From Planococcus lenghuensis (lineage in GTDB: Bacteria > Bacillota > Bacilli > Bacillales_A > Planococcaceae), in NCBI RefSeq assembly GCF_001999905.1, contig NZ_CP019640.1, positions 2,460,001-2,524,000 of the forward strand: a stretch of 64,000 bases of DNA, read 5' to 3'. Positions 41,350-50,233 of this stretch are shown here, in pieces (position 1 is the stretch's first letter; each line of letters starts with the position of its first letter). The notes beneath the pieces were generated by a model. The model worked only from the letters and a program-made list of their open reading frames with translations. It searched no databases and had not been told where the DNA came from. Position numbers and translations under genes: made by a program.

Positions 41350-42072
41350 ATGGAACGAGGCGTTATACAGGAAGTCGCACTTTACAGCAACGAGTTACAG
41401 GAAGAAATGGAATTACTCATTTACGTTCCTGCCAATTACTCCCCGCTTTATAAGTATACAGTCATTATCATGTCCGATGGCCGGGATTATTTTCAGATGG
41501 GCCGGGTTTCCCGGACAGCAGATGCGTTGCTGGAAACCAACGAGATCGAGAACGTGATCCTGGTCGGGATTCCTTATAAGAGCGTTAAGGACCGATGGGA
41601 AAAGTATCATCCGGATGGCAGCCAGCATGCAGCTTATGTCCGGTTTCTGGCACATGAAGTCGTTCCTTATCTGGATCGGGAGTATCCGACTTACCAGATT
41701 GGCAATGGCCGCGCATTGATGGGTGATTCTCTTGCAGCCACTGTTTCATTGCTGACAGCCATAAAATACCCGAACAGCTTCGGCCGTGTCATCATGCATT
41801 CACCGATGGTCGATGAAACGGTCCTCGAAAAAGTAAAGAGTTTCACAGAACCGCATGCTTTCTCCATCTATCATGTGATCGGCGAGGAAGAAACGGAAGT
41901 GCCGACTACCCAAGGCGGACGGGAAAATTTCCTGGAACCAAACCGGACGCTGCATCAATTGTTGGAACAAAAAGGATTTTCATCATTTTACGAAGAGTTC
42001 GCAGGCGGACATACGTGGAAGTACTGGCAACGGGATATGGAACGCGCATTGCGTCTGAACTTCGGCCAATGA
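41350..42072 (+). CDS. yjcH: Esterase-family protein YjcH
   Basis: A 240-residue alpha/beta hydrolase of the esterase-D/enterochelin-esterase-like family. The nucleophile elbow is ALMGDSLAATVS (Ser about residue 126), with a late catalytic His in FAGGHTWKYWQRDM (about 223). The opening strands (LLIYVPANYSPLYKYTVIIMSDG) are typical. Substrate unknown. It is followed by yjcG and yjcF; all three genes are also grouped in B. subtilis. GGGAGG is about seven bases before the ATG. Confidence 0.87.
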   Translation: MERGVIQEVALYSNELQEEMELLIYVPANYSPLYKYTVIIMSDGRDYFQMGRVSRTADALLETNEIENVILVGIPYKSVKDRWEKYHPDGSQHAAYVRFLAHEVVPYLDREYPTYQIGNGRALMGDSLAATVSLLTAIKYPNSFGRVIMHSPMVDETVLEKVKSFTEPHAFSIYHVIGEEETEVPTTQGGRENFLEPNRTLHQLLEQKGFSSFYEEFAGGHTWKYWQRDMERALRLNFGQ

Positions 42073-42147
42073 CCTGTTCACCATCCACCAGCTATATTTG
42101 CTATAATGAAAGCGCGAGTAATGATTCAGATGAGGAGGTCATCAGTT

Positions 42148-42666
42148 ATGAAGTATGGCGTTGCAGCATTTCCATCAAAAGAAATGCAGGATATTGCGAA
42201 TTCTTACCGGAAGCGGTATGATCCGCATTATGCCAAAATCACCCCACATATGACGCTGAAAGATGCGTTCCGGGCAGACGATGCGAAAATTAAAGAAATT
42301 GCCATCGAAATCGAGAAGGTTGCAAAACGGCATTCGCCGTTCATGATGCATGTAACCAAGGTGAGCTCATTTGCACCTGTTACGAACACGCTATATCTTA
42401 AAGTGGAACAGACACCTGAGCTCATGAGTCTCCATGAAGACCTGCATTCCGATTTCTTCGGAGGGCCGCCGCAATTCCAGTATGTACCGCATATCACGAT
42501 TGCTCAGCAGCTGTCAGATTCAGAGCATGCTGATATCTATGGCCAGCTTAAAATGGCCGGCATGGATCATAAAGAGACCATTGACCGCTTTCATCTGCTG
42601 TATCAGCTGGAAGACGGATCCTGGCAAGTGTATGAAACATTCAGACTGACAGGAGAGAAATCCTGA
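42148..42666 (+). CDS. yjcG: 2H phosphoesterase YjcG
   Basis: A 172-residue protein, the length of B. subtilis YjcG, beginning MKYGVAAFPSKEMQDIANSY. The two His motifs of the 2H superfamily are ITPHMTLKD (about residue 34) and YVPHITIAQQ (about residue 118). The substrate is unknown but the family acts on 2',3'- or 1'',2''-cyclic phosphates. The ATG at 42148 is nine bases after GAGGAGG; an upstream in-frame ATG at 42106 has no site. The yjcF gene begins directly after its stop codon. Confidence 0.9.
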   Translation: MKYGVAAFPSKEMQDIANSYRKRYDPHYAKITPHMTLKDAFRADDAKIKEIAIEIEKVAKRHSPFMMHVTKVSSFAPVTNTLYLKVEQTPELMSLHEDLHSDFFGGPPQFQYVPHITIAQQLSDSEHADIYGQLKMAGMDHKETIDRFHLLYQLEDGSWQVYETFRLTGEKS

Positions 42667-43095
42667 GTGCTGAAACTGAAGGTTGCTGAAACATCACTGG
42701 AAAAAGAACAGGCTTTTGACGTGCGGAGACGGGTGTTCACCGATGAGCAAGGCGTTTCACCTGACATTGAGTTTGATGAGTGGGACAAAACCGCTGTGCA
42801 TTTTATCGGCTATAATCTTCAGCAGCCGATTGCAGCGGGCCGGTTGCGGATTATCGAACAGGGCATCGGTAAAGCGGAACGGATCTGTGTCCTCCCCGAA
42901 TTTCGGGGACACGGAATCGGCGCCATGATGATGACTGAGGCAGAAGAATATGCACGGACTCAAAAACTTCATATTGTACGGCTCAATGCGCAGGTTCATG
43001 CACTTCCCTTCTATGAGAACCTGGGTTACACGACCGTTTCAGAAGAATTTCTGAGTGCAGGAATTCCGCATAAGACAATGGAAAAAACGCTATAA
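42667..43095 (+). CDS. yjcF: GNAT-family acetyltransferase YjcF
   Basis: A 142-residue Gcn5-related N-acetyltransferase. The acetyl-CoA loop is VLPEFRGHGIGAMMM (R-x-x-G-x-G/A, about residue 85), preceded by RRVFTDEQGVSPDIEFDEWD, a feature of the ElaA/YjcF group, and followed by LNAQVHALPFYENLGY. The start is GTG at 42667, immediately after the yjcG stop (TGAGTG), with AGGAGAG upstream, so translation is coupled. The acceptor molecule is unknown. Confidence 0.9.
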   Translation: MLKLKVAETSLEKEQAFDVRRRVFTDEQGVSPDIEFDEWDKTAVHFIGYNLQQPIAAGRLRIIEQGIGKAERICVLPEFRGHGIGAMMMTEAEEYARTQKLHIVRLNAQVHALPFYENLGYTTVSEEFLSAGIPHKTMEKTL

Positions 43096-43102
43096 ACCAC
43101 TC

Positions 43103-43131
43103 AACCCGGACTGCAGGCAGTCCGGGTTTTT
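43103..43131 (+). terminator. Terminator of the yjcHGF operon
   Basis: AACCCGGACTGC / AG / GCAGTCCGGGTT followed by TTT, eight bases past the yjcF stop codon. Confidence 0.88.
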
Positions 43132-43156
43132 GTGCAGTTTAATTTGGTATTTCTAC

Positions 43157-43188
43157 GAAAAAAAAGCACCGGAAAAATCCGGTGCCTG
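43157..43188 (-). terminator. Terminator of fabI
   Basis: On the minus strand GCACCGGA / TTTT / TCCGGTGC followed by eight or more T, about 30 bases past the fabI stop. Confidence 0.9.
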
Positions 43189-43216
43189 GATTGAAAGAAA
43201 TGTCTTGCTGATTTCC

Positions 43217-43987
43217 TTAAAGAATATGATAGCCGCTGTCCACATGAATGACTTCGCCCGTAATGCCCCGGGACATCTGACTGAACAGGAACGCGGCTGT
43301 GTCGCCGACTTCTTCCGGTGTCGTGTTGCGGTGCAGTGGTGCTTTTTCTTCAATTTCCTTAAGAATCGTGTTGAAATCGCCGACGCCTTTTGCTGATAAT
43401 GTGCGGATCGGTCCTGCTGAAATGGCATTGACCCGGATATTGCTCCGACCGAGATCATGGGCCAAGTAACGGACAGACATCTCCAGTGACGCCTTGGCGA
43501 CACCCATCACATTATAATTCGGCATTACACGTTCCCCGCCGATATACGTCAGTGTCACAATGCTTCCGCCTTCTGTCATGAGCGGCTTTGCATGCTTCGC
43601 GATGATTGTGAGTGAATACGATGAAATGTTTTGTGCAAGCAGAAATCCTTCCCGGGAAGTGTCTGAGAAATCCCCTTTGAGTTCTTCTGTCTTTGCAAAT
43701 GCGATGCAATGTGCAAGACCGTCGATTTTTCCGGCTTGCTCCCCGATTTGGCTGAAACATCTTTCCACGTCTTCGTCACTGGTCACGTCACATGGCAATG
43801 CCAGCTCATGATTCCCTTCTAACGTATCAACGAGATCCCGGACCGGTTTTTCAAACCGTTCTCCTGCATATGTAAAAATCAAGTTTGCCCCCGCAGCGTC
43901 CAGGGAGCGCGCAATCCCCCATGCGATACTGCGCTTATTGGCCACGCCCATGATGACAAATGTCTTGCCGGCTAATGAAATAGTCAT
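43217..43987 (-). CDS. fabI: Enoyl-[acyl-carrier-protein] reductase FabI
   Basis: A 256-residue SDR-type enoyl-ACP reductase, last step of the fatty-acid elongation cycle. Motifs: IMGVANKRSIAWGIARSL (cofactor loop of FabI type), AHCIAFAKTEELKG, the catalytic YNVMGVAKASLE (Tyr-x6-Lys, about residues 157-164) and NAISAGPIRTLSAKGV. The length and the LTYIGGERVMPNYN block are standard; FabI is the triclosan target. A FapR-type operator lies upstream, so it belongs to the malonyl-CoA-controlled lipid regulon. The ATG has AGGAGGAG six bases upstream. Confidence 0.97.
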   Translation of the reverse strand: MTISLAGKTFVIMGVANKRSIAWGIARSLDAAGANLIFTYAGERFEKPVRDLVDTLEGNHELALPCDVTSDEDVERCFSQIGEQAGKIDGLAHCIAFAKTEELKGDFSDTSREGFLLAQNISSYSLTIIAKHAKPLMTEGGSIVTLTYIGGERVMPNYNVMGVAKASLEMSVRYLAHDLGRSNIRVNAISAGPIRTLSAKGVGDFNTILKEIEEKAPLHRNTTPEEVGDTAAFLFSQMSRGITGEVIHVDSGYHIL

Positions 43988-44008
43988 TTTATTCTCCTCC
44001 TGCCTTTT

Positions 44009-44025
44009 TTATTACCTGGTGCTAA
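44009..44025 (-). promoter_or_regulatory. FapR operator upstream of fabI
   Basis: Minus strand TTAGCACCAGGTAATAA matches the FapR site TTAGTACCTGGTACTAA at most positions and keeps both half-site cores (ACC / GGT). It lies 22 bases before the fabI start, just past a possible -10 (TAATAT), the usual position for FapR repression that is relieved by malonyl-CoA. Confidence 0.8.
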
Positions 44026-44035
44026 TATTACATGA

Positions 44036-44064
44036 TAAAAAAGAAAAGTGCAATTTGCACTTTT
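44036..44064 (-). terminator. Terminator of mgtE
   Basis: Minus strand AAAAGTGCAA / A / TTGCACTTTT followed by CTTTTTT, directly after the mgtE stop codon. Confidence 0.85.
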
Positions 44065-45438
44065 CTATAAGTCTCCCAGAAACAGTGTTGCCAATCCCAG
44101 GTAAATAACAATACTGATAATATCGTTCAGCGTTGTGATGAATGGCCCGGATGCCACAGCCGGGTCGATTTTCATACGGTGAATCAGCAGCGGAATGAAA
44201 GACCCGGCCAGCGTCGCCACGAAAATAGAACTGAAAATAGCCGCACCGACAAGCAGTCCGATCAGCAAATCACCTTTCCAGAAATAAACGAGCAAAATAA
44301 CAACAGTGGCACAAGCAAGGCCCGTAATGAGCCCTGTCCCCGCCTCTCTGGCCAGCAGTTTCAATTTGCTTTCTTCTTCAATATCTCCTGTTGCAATTCC
44401 GCGGACCGCAACAGCTAGCGCCTGCGTGCCGCTATTGCCTGCCATCCCTGCAATCAGCGGGATGAACACAGCCAGCAATGCCACTTGATCAAGTGTTTCT
44501 TCAAACAGTCCCATCAGGTTGGCTGTAATCATTCCCAGAAACAAGAGAAGCACAAGCCAAGGCAATCGCTTTTTCGCTGCCGTGAGCGGTCCCCGGTCGA
44601 ATGTCTCCATATTGGAAACCGCCGCAAGTTTAGAGTAGTCATCTGACGCTTCTTCTTCAATTACATCGATGACATCATCAACCGTGATAATGCCGAGGAG
44701 ATGGTGCTGGAAATCGACGACCGGCAAGGCCAGGAAGTCATAATCGCGGATCATGCGCGCCACTTCCTCCTGGTCTTCACTGACTGATACACTGACTACT
44801 CGTTCATTCATGATGGAACTGATCAGTGTGTCTTCATCTGCAATAATCAGATCCCGGAGCGTGATGATCCCGGACAATCGCTTCTCTTCGTCAATCACGA
44901 ACACATAATAAATCGTCTCGGCGTCAGGCGCTGCATTCCGCAAAATATTCATTGCAGAACGGACCGTGGAGTTCTTCGGGATGGCAACGAATTCCGTTGT
45001 CATAATGGAGCCGGCTGTATATTCCTCATAATGAAGCAGATCTTTGATTTTCTGTGCCGCTTCCCTATCCATGATGGTCAGGTAACTGACGACTTGTTCT
45101 TTATTTAATTCATTTAGAATATCAACTGCATCATCCGTATACATATCAGCAAGCAGATCGGCTGCGTAATTTGCATTCATCTCTCTGAAGTATGCTTCGT
45201 ACTGGTCATCATCCAGCTCAATTGCTTCGTAGATGTCCGCCATTTCGTCCGGAGATAAATACTGGTAGAGCAGCTGCCGTACATCCGGATCTGCCTTCAC
45301 ATAAAAAACGGACTGGTCGTATGGATGATGGGATAAAAACTCTTCCCGGAACGCCTCGACTTCCCGCCGTTCCAGCAAATCCATCAGGAGTTCCTCGTCC
45401 AGTTCACGCCCCTGTGCTGTAATTTGTTCTTCCGCCAT
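44065..45438 (-). CDS. mgtE: Magnesium transporter MgtE
   Basis: A 457-residue Mg2+ channel. The order is an acidic N domain (about residues 10-130, with repeated L-x-x-x-L-x-x-x-D helices), two CBS motifs (about 135-260; EEYTAGSIMTTEFVAIP and LPVVDFQHHLLGIITVDDVIDV), a plug helix and five membrane helices from about 280 (VFIPLIAGMAGNSGTQALAVAVRG carries the pore, and the last Asp-rich helix has DPAVASGPFITTLND). Mg2+ binding to the cytoplasmic domains closes the pore. ATG 45438 follows AAAGGAGGG; the frame extends far upstream without a ribosome site and across the prpE region, so the longer form is rejected. No M-box fits in the 78-base gap. Confidence 0.94.
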   Translation of the reverse strand: MAEEQITAQGRELDEELLMDLLERREVEAFREEFLSHHPYDQSVFYVKADPDVRQLLYQYLSPDEMADIYEAIELDDDQYEAYFREMNANYAADLLADMYTDDAVDILNELNKEQVVSYLTIMDREAAQKIKDLLHYEEYTAGSIMTTEFVAIPKNSTVRSAMNILRNAAPDAETIYYVFVIDEEKRLSGIITLRDLIIADEDTLISSIMNERVVSVSVSEDQEEVARMIRDYDFLALPVVDFQHHLLGIITVDDVIDVIEEEASDDYSKLAAVSNMETFDRGPLTAAKKRLPWLVLLLFLGMITANLMGLFEETLDQVALLAVFIPLIAGMAGNSGTQALAVAVRGIATGDIEEESKLKLLAREAGTGLITGLACATVVILLVYFWKGDLLIGLLVGAAIFSSIFVATLAGSFIPLLIHRMKIDPAVASGPFITTLNDIISIVIYLGLATLFLGDL

Positions 45439-45516
45439 CAGCTGCTCCCTCCTTTCGGCTCCATCGATTTGTTCTTTCTCTTCAATACGATACACTAAGA
45501 ACAGAGGTGAGAAAAG

Positions 45517-46257
45517 ATGAAAGTAGATGTAATCGGTGATATTCACGGCTGTTTTGCCGAATTGAATCAGCTTATTGAAAAACTCGGATATAAAGCAAGC
45601 CTGAATGGCACATACCGGCACCCGGCAGGCCGGCAGCTCGCATTTGTCGGAGATGCACCGGACCGCGGCCCGGACTCCCTTTCCGTCCTCCGGCTGCTGT
45701 TCAGTATGCAGGATGCCGGCAATCTCTCCTACTCTCCAGGCAATCACTGCAATAAGCTTTACAGGTACTTTCTTGGAAACCATGTTCAGATTGCACACGG
45801 ACTAGAAACGACCATAGCGGAATGGAAAGCACTGCCGCTCAAAGAACAGGAAATCTTCCGCAAGCGTTATAAGAAGTTCTATGAGGCTTTACCGCTATAT
45901 CAGCAGTTTGACAATGAACTCGTGGTGGCGCATGCCGGGATACGCGAGAATATGATCGGACAGCCGATTTCGAAAAAAATCAGTTCGTTTGTGCTTTATG
46001 GCGATGTTACCGGAGGTTTCCATCCCGATGGCCGTCCCGTCCGCCGGGATTGGGCGAAACACTACAACGGAAAACAGTGGGTGGTGTATGGCCATACCCC
46101 GACCTCCGAACCATACTTTATGAATCGCACGGTCAATATTGATACCGGCTGTGTATTCGGAGGCGCCCTCTCAGCATTCCGCTATCCCGAAAAAACCATT
46201 GTTTCAGTTCCTTCCCGGCAGCCGTTCGAGCCGGACCGGTTCCATCATTATGTTTGA
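45517..46257 (+). CDS. prpE: Bis(5'-nucleosyl)-tetraphosphatase PrpE
   Basis: A 246-residue calcineurin-type phosphoesterase. Metal-binding motifs in order: GDIHGCFAEL (residue 7), VGDAPDRGPDS (about 50; the usual Leu-Thr is Ala-Pro), SPGNHCNKLYRYF (about 76, the PrpE-specific GNHCNKL), VAHAGIRENM (about 129) and VYGHTPTSEP (about 190). PrpE cleaves Ap4A asymmetrically and can act on phosphotyrosine; in B. subtilis it affects spore germination. The start has GAGGTG about eight bases upstream. It converges on yjbO and the two coding regions overlap by 10 bases; divergent from mgtE. Confidence 0.93.
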   Translation: MKVDVIGDIHGCFAELNQLIEKLGYKASLNGTYRHPAGRQLAFVGDAPDRGPDSLSVLRLLFSMQDAGNLSYSPGNHCNKLYRYFLGNHVQIAHGLETTIAEWKALPLKEQEIFRKRYKKFYEALPLYQQFDNELVVAHAGIRENMIGQPISKKISSFVLYGDVTGGFHPDGRPVRRDWAKHYNGKQWVVYGHTPTSEPYFMNRTVNIDTGCVFGGALSAFRYPEKTIVSVPSRQPFEPDRFHHYV

Positions 46258-47129
46258 AGGAGATGCTTCATATCTGAAGGAAGCGGCGAAGAGAATACAA
46301 AAGGTTCCCGGCTGACCGGGTGGATGAAGGTAAGGCGGGTGCAGTGGAGTGCCTGCCGGTCAATCAGCTCTGTCGGCCCTCCGTATAAATCATCCCCCAG
46401 CAACGGATAGCCTGCATGCGATAAATGAACCCGGATCTGATGGGTCCGGCCGGTGCCAAGCTGCAGGCCGACATGCGTATAATTCGGATAACGATTCAGC
46501 ACTGTTACTTCAGTATGCGCATGCTGGCCGTCAGCGCGGACTTCCCGTTCAATGATAGAGCCGGATTTTCGACCGATCGGTGCTGTAATCGCCCATTCGC
46601 TTCTAAGAGGCGTTCCATGGACCAGCGCCTCATACTGCCGTTTCATCTGCCCGTTCTGCTGTTCCTGGGACAGCACATGATGAATGTGACGATTCTTTGC
46701 AATACAGACGAGGCCGGATGTATTCCGGTCCAGACGGGTTACGACATGGATTGTCGCAGGTGTTCCCGTCTTCTCGAAATGAGCTGCAACAGCATTTGCA
46801 AGCGTGCCAGCCGGATGGTCGCGTGAAGGAATTGTACTCTTGCCTGCCGGCTTGTCTGCAATAAACACTGCCTCGTCCTCGTATACGACAGTTAGCATGG
46901 CTTCTTCTGCCAGCAGCCCCGGACTCCGTTCCTCCAGTGGAAAAACGACAGTTACGCTGTCTCCGCAATTCAGTACATGACGCACCGTCTGCGCACAGCC
47001 GTTCACCAGGAGCTGGCCTCCTTCAAACTTAACAGCTGACAGCGTCCGTTTTGATATGCCCCATTCCGCCAGTGCTTCCCGAAGCAGCTGGCTTTTTCGG
47101 GCTGTAAATGTCAGCTGAAAAGGCTGCAT
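46248..47129 (-). CDS. yjbO: RluD-family 23S/tRNA pseudouridine synthase (YjbO)
   Basis: A 293-residue pseudouridine synthase. An S4-like N-terminal part (LLREALAEWGISKRTLSAVKFEG-type pattern) precedes the catalytic domain: DEAVFIADKPAGKSTIPS (about residue 85), VVTRLDRNTSGLVCIA with the catalytic Asp (about 133), and LQLGTGRTHQIRVHLSHAGYPLLGDDLYG in two conserved blocks (about 215-240). The RNA target is not defined. The ATG overlaps the nadF stop (ATGxx at 47129), continuing the yjbL-yjbM-nadF-yjbO operon. Confidence 0.93.
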   Translation of the reverse strand: MQPFQLTFTARKSQLLREALAEWGISKRTLSAVKFEGGQLLVNGCAQTVRHVLNCGDSVTVVFPLEERSPGLLAEEAMLTVVYEDEAVFIADKPAGKSTIPSRDHPAGTLANAVAAHFEKTGTPATIHVVTRLDRNTSGLVCIAKNRHIHHVLSQEQQNGQMKRQYEALVHGTPLRSEWAITAPIGRKSGSIIEREVRADGQHAHTEVTVLNRYPNYTHVGLQLGTGRTHQIRVHLSHAGYPLLGDDLYGGPTELIDRQALHCTRLTFIHPVSREPFVFSSPLPSDMKHLLQT

Positions 47130-47932
47130 TAATGTTCACTGCCTTCGATGAATGAATCATGCACCCGTTCCCAGAACGGAAATGGCCGAAATCTGGCGAA
47201 ACGGACTTTCTCTTTTGCTACATCATACTCGATTGCCGTTACATTCTTATGCAGCAGATGCAGGTGGTCGACTGTAATCATGAAATCCTGTACCTTCGCC
47301 GGTTTCAGAACGCATTGGTGATGGGCAGGCAACACCAGTGATGAACCCACCGTTCGGAATACACGGTTATTGATCGATGCCATTTCTGTCAGCTGCATGG
47401 CCTGAAGTGATGGATGAATGATCGCACCGCCCAGCGCTTTATTGTACGCTGTACTGCCGGATGGGGTCGACATGCAGAGGCCGTCTCCTCTGAAACGCTC
47501 GAAATGGTCCCCGTTTAAGAAGACGTCCATAACAAGGGTGACGTCCGGTGATTTTACAGTCGATTCATTCAACGCCAGGTACCGGGCAGAAGCATTTTCC
47601 TGTTCACATACCACATTCACTTCAAGTAATGGGTATTCAATTACCTTATATTCTTTTTTAGCAATGGATAGAACCAGTTTTTCAATTTCAATCGGCTTCC
47701 AGTCGGCGTAGAATCCGAGATGGCCTGTATGTATGCCGACAAAAGCGACCTGGTCCAGCTGATCCCGGTACTGATGAAATGCATGCAGCAATGTTCCGTC
47801 ACCGCCGATGGACAGGACCACGTCCGGAGCCGCTTCATCCCAGCTCATACCGAAGTCCTCCAAATATCCTCTTGCTGTTGCAGCCAATTCGTTGGACAAT
47901 TCATCACTTCTTGATTGGATATAGAATTTCAT
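47129..47932 (-). CDS. nadF: NAD kinase
   Basis: A 267-residue NAD kinase, making NADP+ from NAD+ and ATP or polyphosphate. Motifs: [15 protein letters not shown] (catalytic Asp, about residue 45), [13 protein letters not shown] (NE motif, about 122) and [20 protein letters not shown] (about 150). The length matches B. subtilis NadF (YjbN). It lies between sasB and yjbO with four-base and one-base overlaps. This position beside a (p)ppGpp synthetase is conserved across Bacillales. Confidence 0.95.
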   Translation of the reverse strand: MKFYIQSRSDELSNELAATARGYLEDFGMSWDEAAPDVVLSIGGDGTLLHAFHQYRDQLDQVAFVGIHTGHLGFYADWKPIEIEKLVLSIAKKEYKVIEYPLLEVNVVCEQENASARYLALNESTVKSPDVTLVMDVFLNGDHFERFRGDGLCMSTPSGSTAYNKALGGAIIHPSLQAMQLTEMASINNRVFRTVGSSLVLPAHHQCVLKPAKVQDFMITVDHLHLLHKNVTAIEYDVAKEKVRFARFRPFPFWERVHDSFIEGSEH

Positions 47933-48606
47933 GCGTCAGTTCGTCCTCCTTCGCGCTTCGAGGAAAATCGGGATCCCGGCGCTTCTTTAAATTCACTGAA
48001 ATAAGCCTGTGCTTCTTGTATCTCATGCCGGATCAGCGACATTTCCTCATCCAGCCGAAATGCTGCTTCTGCTGCTCCCTGCAGCCGGCGCTGAATCTCC
48101 TCAGGGAACGCACCTTTGTATTTATAATTCATCGAATGTTCGATTGAGGCCCAAAAATTCATTGCCAGCGTCCGTATCTGGATTTCGACAAGGATCTTCT
48201 TTTCTCCGTCGATGGTCTGCACAGGATATTCCGCAATGACATGATATGAACGGTAGCCGCTCTGCTTCTTATGGGAAATATAATCCTTTTCCTCGACAAT
48301 ATGCAGGTCTCTCCGCTGACGGAGCAAATGCACGACCGTCTCAATATCATCAACAAACTGGCACATCATGCGCAAACCGGCAATATCCTGCAGTTCATGT
48401 GCCAGCCGGTCCGAAGGTTCGAACGGGATTCCTTTTTCCAGCGATTTGTCATAAATACTCGGAAGAGGCTTTACCCGGCCGGTTACAAACTCAATCGGTG
48501 AATTTTGGTTTTCTGTTTCAAATTGTCCCCGCATGCCGCGGAATTTCACTTTCAGTTCGTCCACAGCCTGCTTGTAAGGTGCCAAAAACTGTTCCCACTG
48601 TCCCAT
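47929..48606 (-). CDS. sasB: Small alarmone synthetase SasB/RelQ (YjbM)
   Basis: A 225-residue stand-alone (p)ppGpp synthetase. The synthetase motifs are [19 protein letters not shown] (about residue 41), [16 protein letters not shown] (about 74), [13 protein letters not shown] (G-loop/substrate, about 112) and [19 protein letters not shown] with the catalytic Glu (about 142). No hydrolase or TGS/ACT domains are present, as expected for SasB/RelQ, a tetramer activated by pppGpp. The C-terminal tail is somewhat longer than in B. subtilis. The ATG at 48606 is eight bases after GAGGAGG. The stop overlaps the nadF start. Confidence 0.94.
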   Translation of the reverse strand: MGQWEQFLAPYKQAVDELKVKFRGMRGQFETENQNSPIEFVTGRVKPLPSIYDKSLEKGIPFEPSDRLAHELQDIAGLRMMCQFVDDIETVVHLLRQRRDLHIVEEKDYISHKKQSGYRSYHVIAEYPVQTIDGEKKILVEIQIRTLAMNFWASIEHSMNYKYKGAFPEEIQRRLQGAAEAAFRLDEEMSLIRHEIQEAQAYFSEFKEAPGSRFSSKREGGRTDA

Positions 48607-48619
48607 CACCCGGTCCTCC

Positions 48620-49009
48620 TCACTGTCCCCGGCGCCGAAAAGCCACTGCTTCCCGGAACAATTCCCTCTCCTCTGCCGGGAACGCCGTTTCTGTCTGATC
48701 TGCGCTGTCCAGAAGTCGCAGGAGCTCTTCATGGAACTGCAGCAGCGGAATGGTCTGATTTCCCCAGACGATGGATGGCAGCCGATCCTGCTGCAGCGCA
48801 ACGGCTAATGCGTGGTTCCATTTCCGTTCAAAGCGCACATACACCGCTTTTTTTCCTGTACTCAGCCGGTAAATGATTGCGCCGTTTTCCGGATCCGCCG
48901 TCATTTCACCGGTTGCTTCCAGCAATTGGAACGGCTCTTCTTCATTGATATAGAACCGGCTCTCCAGTTCATCATGCTTAGCTGACGAAATATCGGCAAA
49001 CTTGTGCAT
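48620..49009 (-). CDS. yjbL: YjbL / UPF0738-like conserved protein
   Basis: A 129-residue acidic protein (LLEATGEMTADPENGAIIYR, AVYVRFERKWNHAL, TIPLLQFHEELLRLL). The ATG.M.AD...IYR and I-P-L-x-x-F-H-E-E-L segments fit UPF0738, and the position just upstream of yjbM is that of B. subtilis yjbL; the name rests mainly on this synteny. No catalytic motif or signal peptide is seen. The ATG follows AAAAGGAGAGG. First gene of the yjbL-sasB-nadF-yjbO unit. Confidence 0.68.
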   Translation of the reverse strand: MHKFADISSAKHDELESRFYINEEEPFQLLEATGEMTADPENGAIIYRLSTGKKAVYVRFERKWNHALAVALQQDRLPSIVWGNQTIPLLQFHEELLRLLDSADQTETAFPAEERELFREAVAFRRRGQ

Positions 49010-49144
49010 CCGATCCTCTCCTTTTCCAGCTGCTTCACTTATCGTTATTTTAGCACAGCTTGCCTTTCGTTGCAGATTGCGAAAAGTTAGCTGATAATGA
49101 AAGAGTGTTCACAGCACGGAATCCGCAAGACTGGAGTGATAAAT

Positions 49145-49723
49145 GTGACAAAAGAGCTTGAGATCGAATATAAAAATATGCTGACGAAAGATGAATATCA
49201 GCGATTGCTCTCCCATTTTAATTTTACCTATCAGGAAGCCCATGTACAGGTGAATCATTATTTCGATACCCCAGACGGCCAATTGCGCAAGCAAAAATGT
49301 GCGCTCCGCATTCGCCAGACCGATAAAGAAATTGAGTGCACATTAAAAACCCCTGCTCCCGATGGGAATTATGAAATCACCGACGAATTAACTGAAGAAC
49401 AGGCAGCTGCCATGCTGAATGGTGAGGGCTTTTTTGCCCCCGAGGTGACTGAAACACTGGAATCGCTCAATATTGCCCCTGCAGATCTCCAGCCCTTTGG
49501 CACACTGACAACCCGGCGGCTTGAAGCGCCACATGAAGAAGGACTTCTCGTCTTTGACCATTCTGAATATGGAACCGAGGAAGATTACGAGCTTGAGTAT
49601 GAAACAGAAGATGCAGTGAAAGGTAAAGAGCGGTTTGAACAGTTTCTGAAGGAACATCATATTCCGGCCCGGCCGGCTGATAAAAAGATCGCCCGGCTGG
49701 TCAAATACCTGACGCGGGACTGA
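49145..49723 (+). CDS. yjbK: CYTH-domain phosphatase-like protein YjbK
   Basis: A 192-residue CYTH (triphosphate tunnel) protein. The diagnostic ExExK motif is ELEIEYK at the N-terminus, followed by VNHYFDTPDG, LRIRQTDKEIECTLKTP, DELTEEQ and later LLVFDHSEYGTEEDYELEYE, all strands of the charged tunnel. Members hydrolyse triphosphates, such as inorganic triphosphate, or bind nucleotides; the substrate here is not known. The start is GTG at 49145, eight bases after GGAG; a longer upstream reading lacks the site. It is divergent from yjbL. Confidence 0.9.
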   Translation: MTKELEIEYKNMLTKDEYQRLLSHFNFTYQEAHVQVNHYFDTPDGQLRKQKCALRIRQTDKEIECTLKTPAPDGNYEITDELTEEQAAAMLNGEGFFAPEVTETLESLNIAPADLQPFGTLTTRRLEAPHEEGLLVFDHSEYGTEEDYELEYETEDAVKGKERFEQFLKEHHIPARPADKKIARLVKYLTRD

Positions 49724-49834
49724 TTTGGATGCCGGATTGCTTATAAGCGATCCGGATTGCCGGTCGATATATTTGTGAAAAACTGCAAGCGTTGATAGAA
49801 TGAGTACACAGGTTGAAGCAAAGGAGATTGTTAT

Positions 49835-50233
49835 ATGACTGAGAAACCGATACTTCCGTACGAGCAGATTGGTGCGGAAAAACTGTCACAGCTGATCGAC
49901 GCTTTTTATGCACGCGTCGGCAAGCATCCGAAGCTAAAGCCGATTTTTCCAGATGATTTATCTGAAACTGCCCGTAAGCAGAAGCAGTTTATGACTCAAT
50001 ATTTAGGCGGGCCGAATCTCTACTCCGCCGAACACGGACATCCGATGCTGAAGGCACGCCATTCACCCTTTCCGATTACTCCGGAACGCGCACAGGCCTG
50101 GCTGGAATGCATGAGCGATGCAATGGATGAAGTCGGATTGGAAGGAAAGTTCCGTGAAGTCTTTTACCAGCGGCTTGTCATGACGGCTCATCACATGGTG
50201 AATCGGCCAGACGAAGAGGAGGTGTGGAGTTGA
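49835..50233 (+). CDS. yjbI: Truncated hemoglobin (group II), YjbI
   Basis: A 132-residue globin of the 2-on-2 type. The proximal His is in GHPMLKARHSPFPI (about residue 76); IDAFYARVGKHPKLKPIFPDD is the B-C-E region with the distal-site Tyr, and YLGGPNLYSAEHGHP is typical for group II. It binds O2 and detoxifies reactive species; B. subtilis YjbI has been reported to act as a protein hydroperoxide peroxidase. The stop overlaps the spxH start, so they are coupled, as in other Bacillales. AAGGAG lies well before the ATG. Confidence 0.95.
   Translation: MTEKPILPYEQIGAEKLSQLIDAFYARVGKHPKLKPIFPDDLSETARKQKQFMTQYLGGPNLYSAEHGHPMLKARHSPFPITPERAQAWLECMSDAMDEVGLEGKFREVFYQRLVMTAHHMVNRPDEEEVWS

Noticed and set aside
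45439-45516. M-box magnesium riboswitch upstream of mgtE
   Set aside because: Only 78 bases separate mgtE from the divergent prpE gene, too little for the aptamer, and no conserved block is seen.
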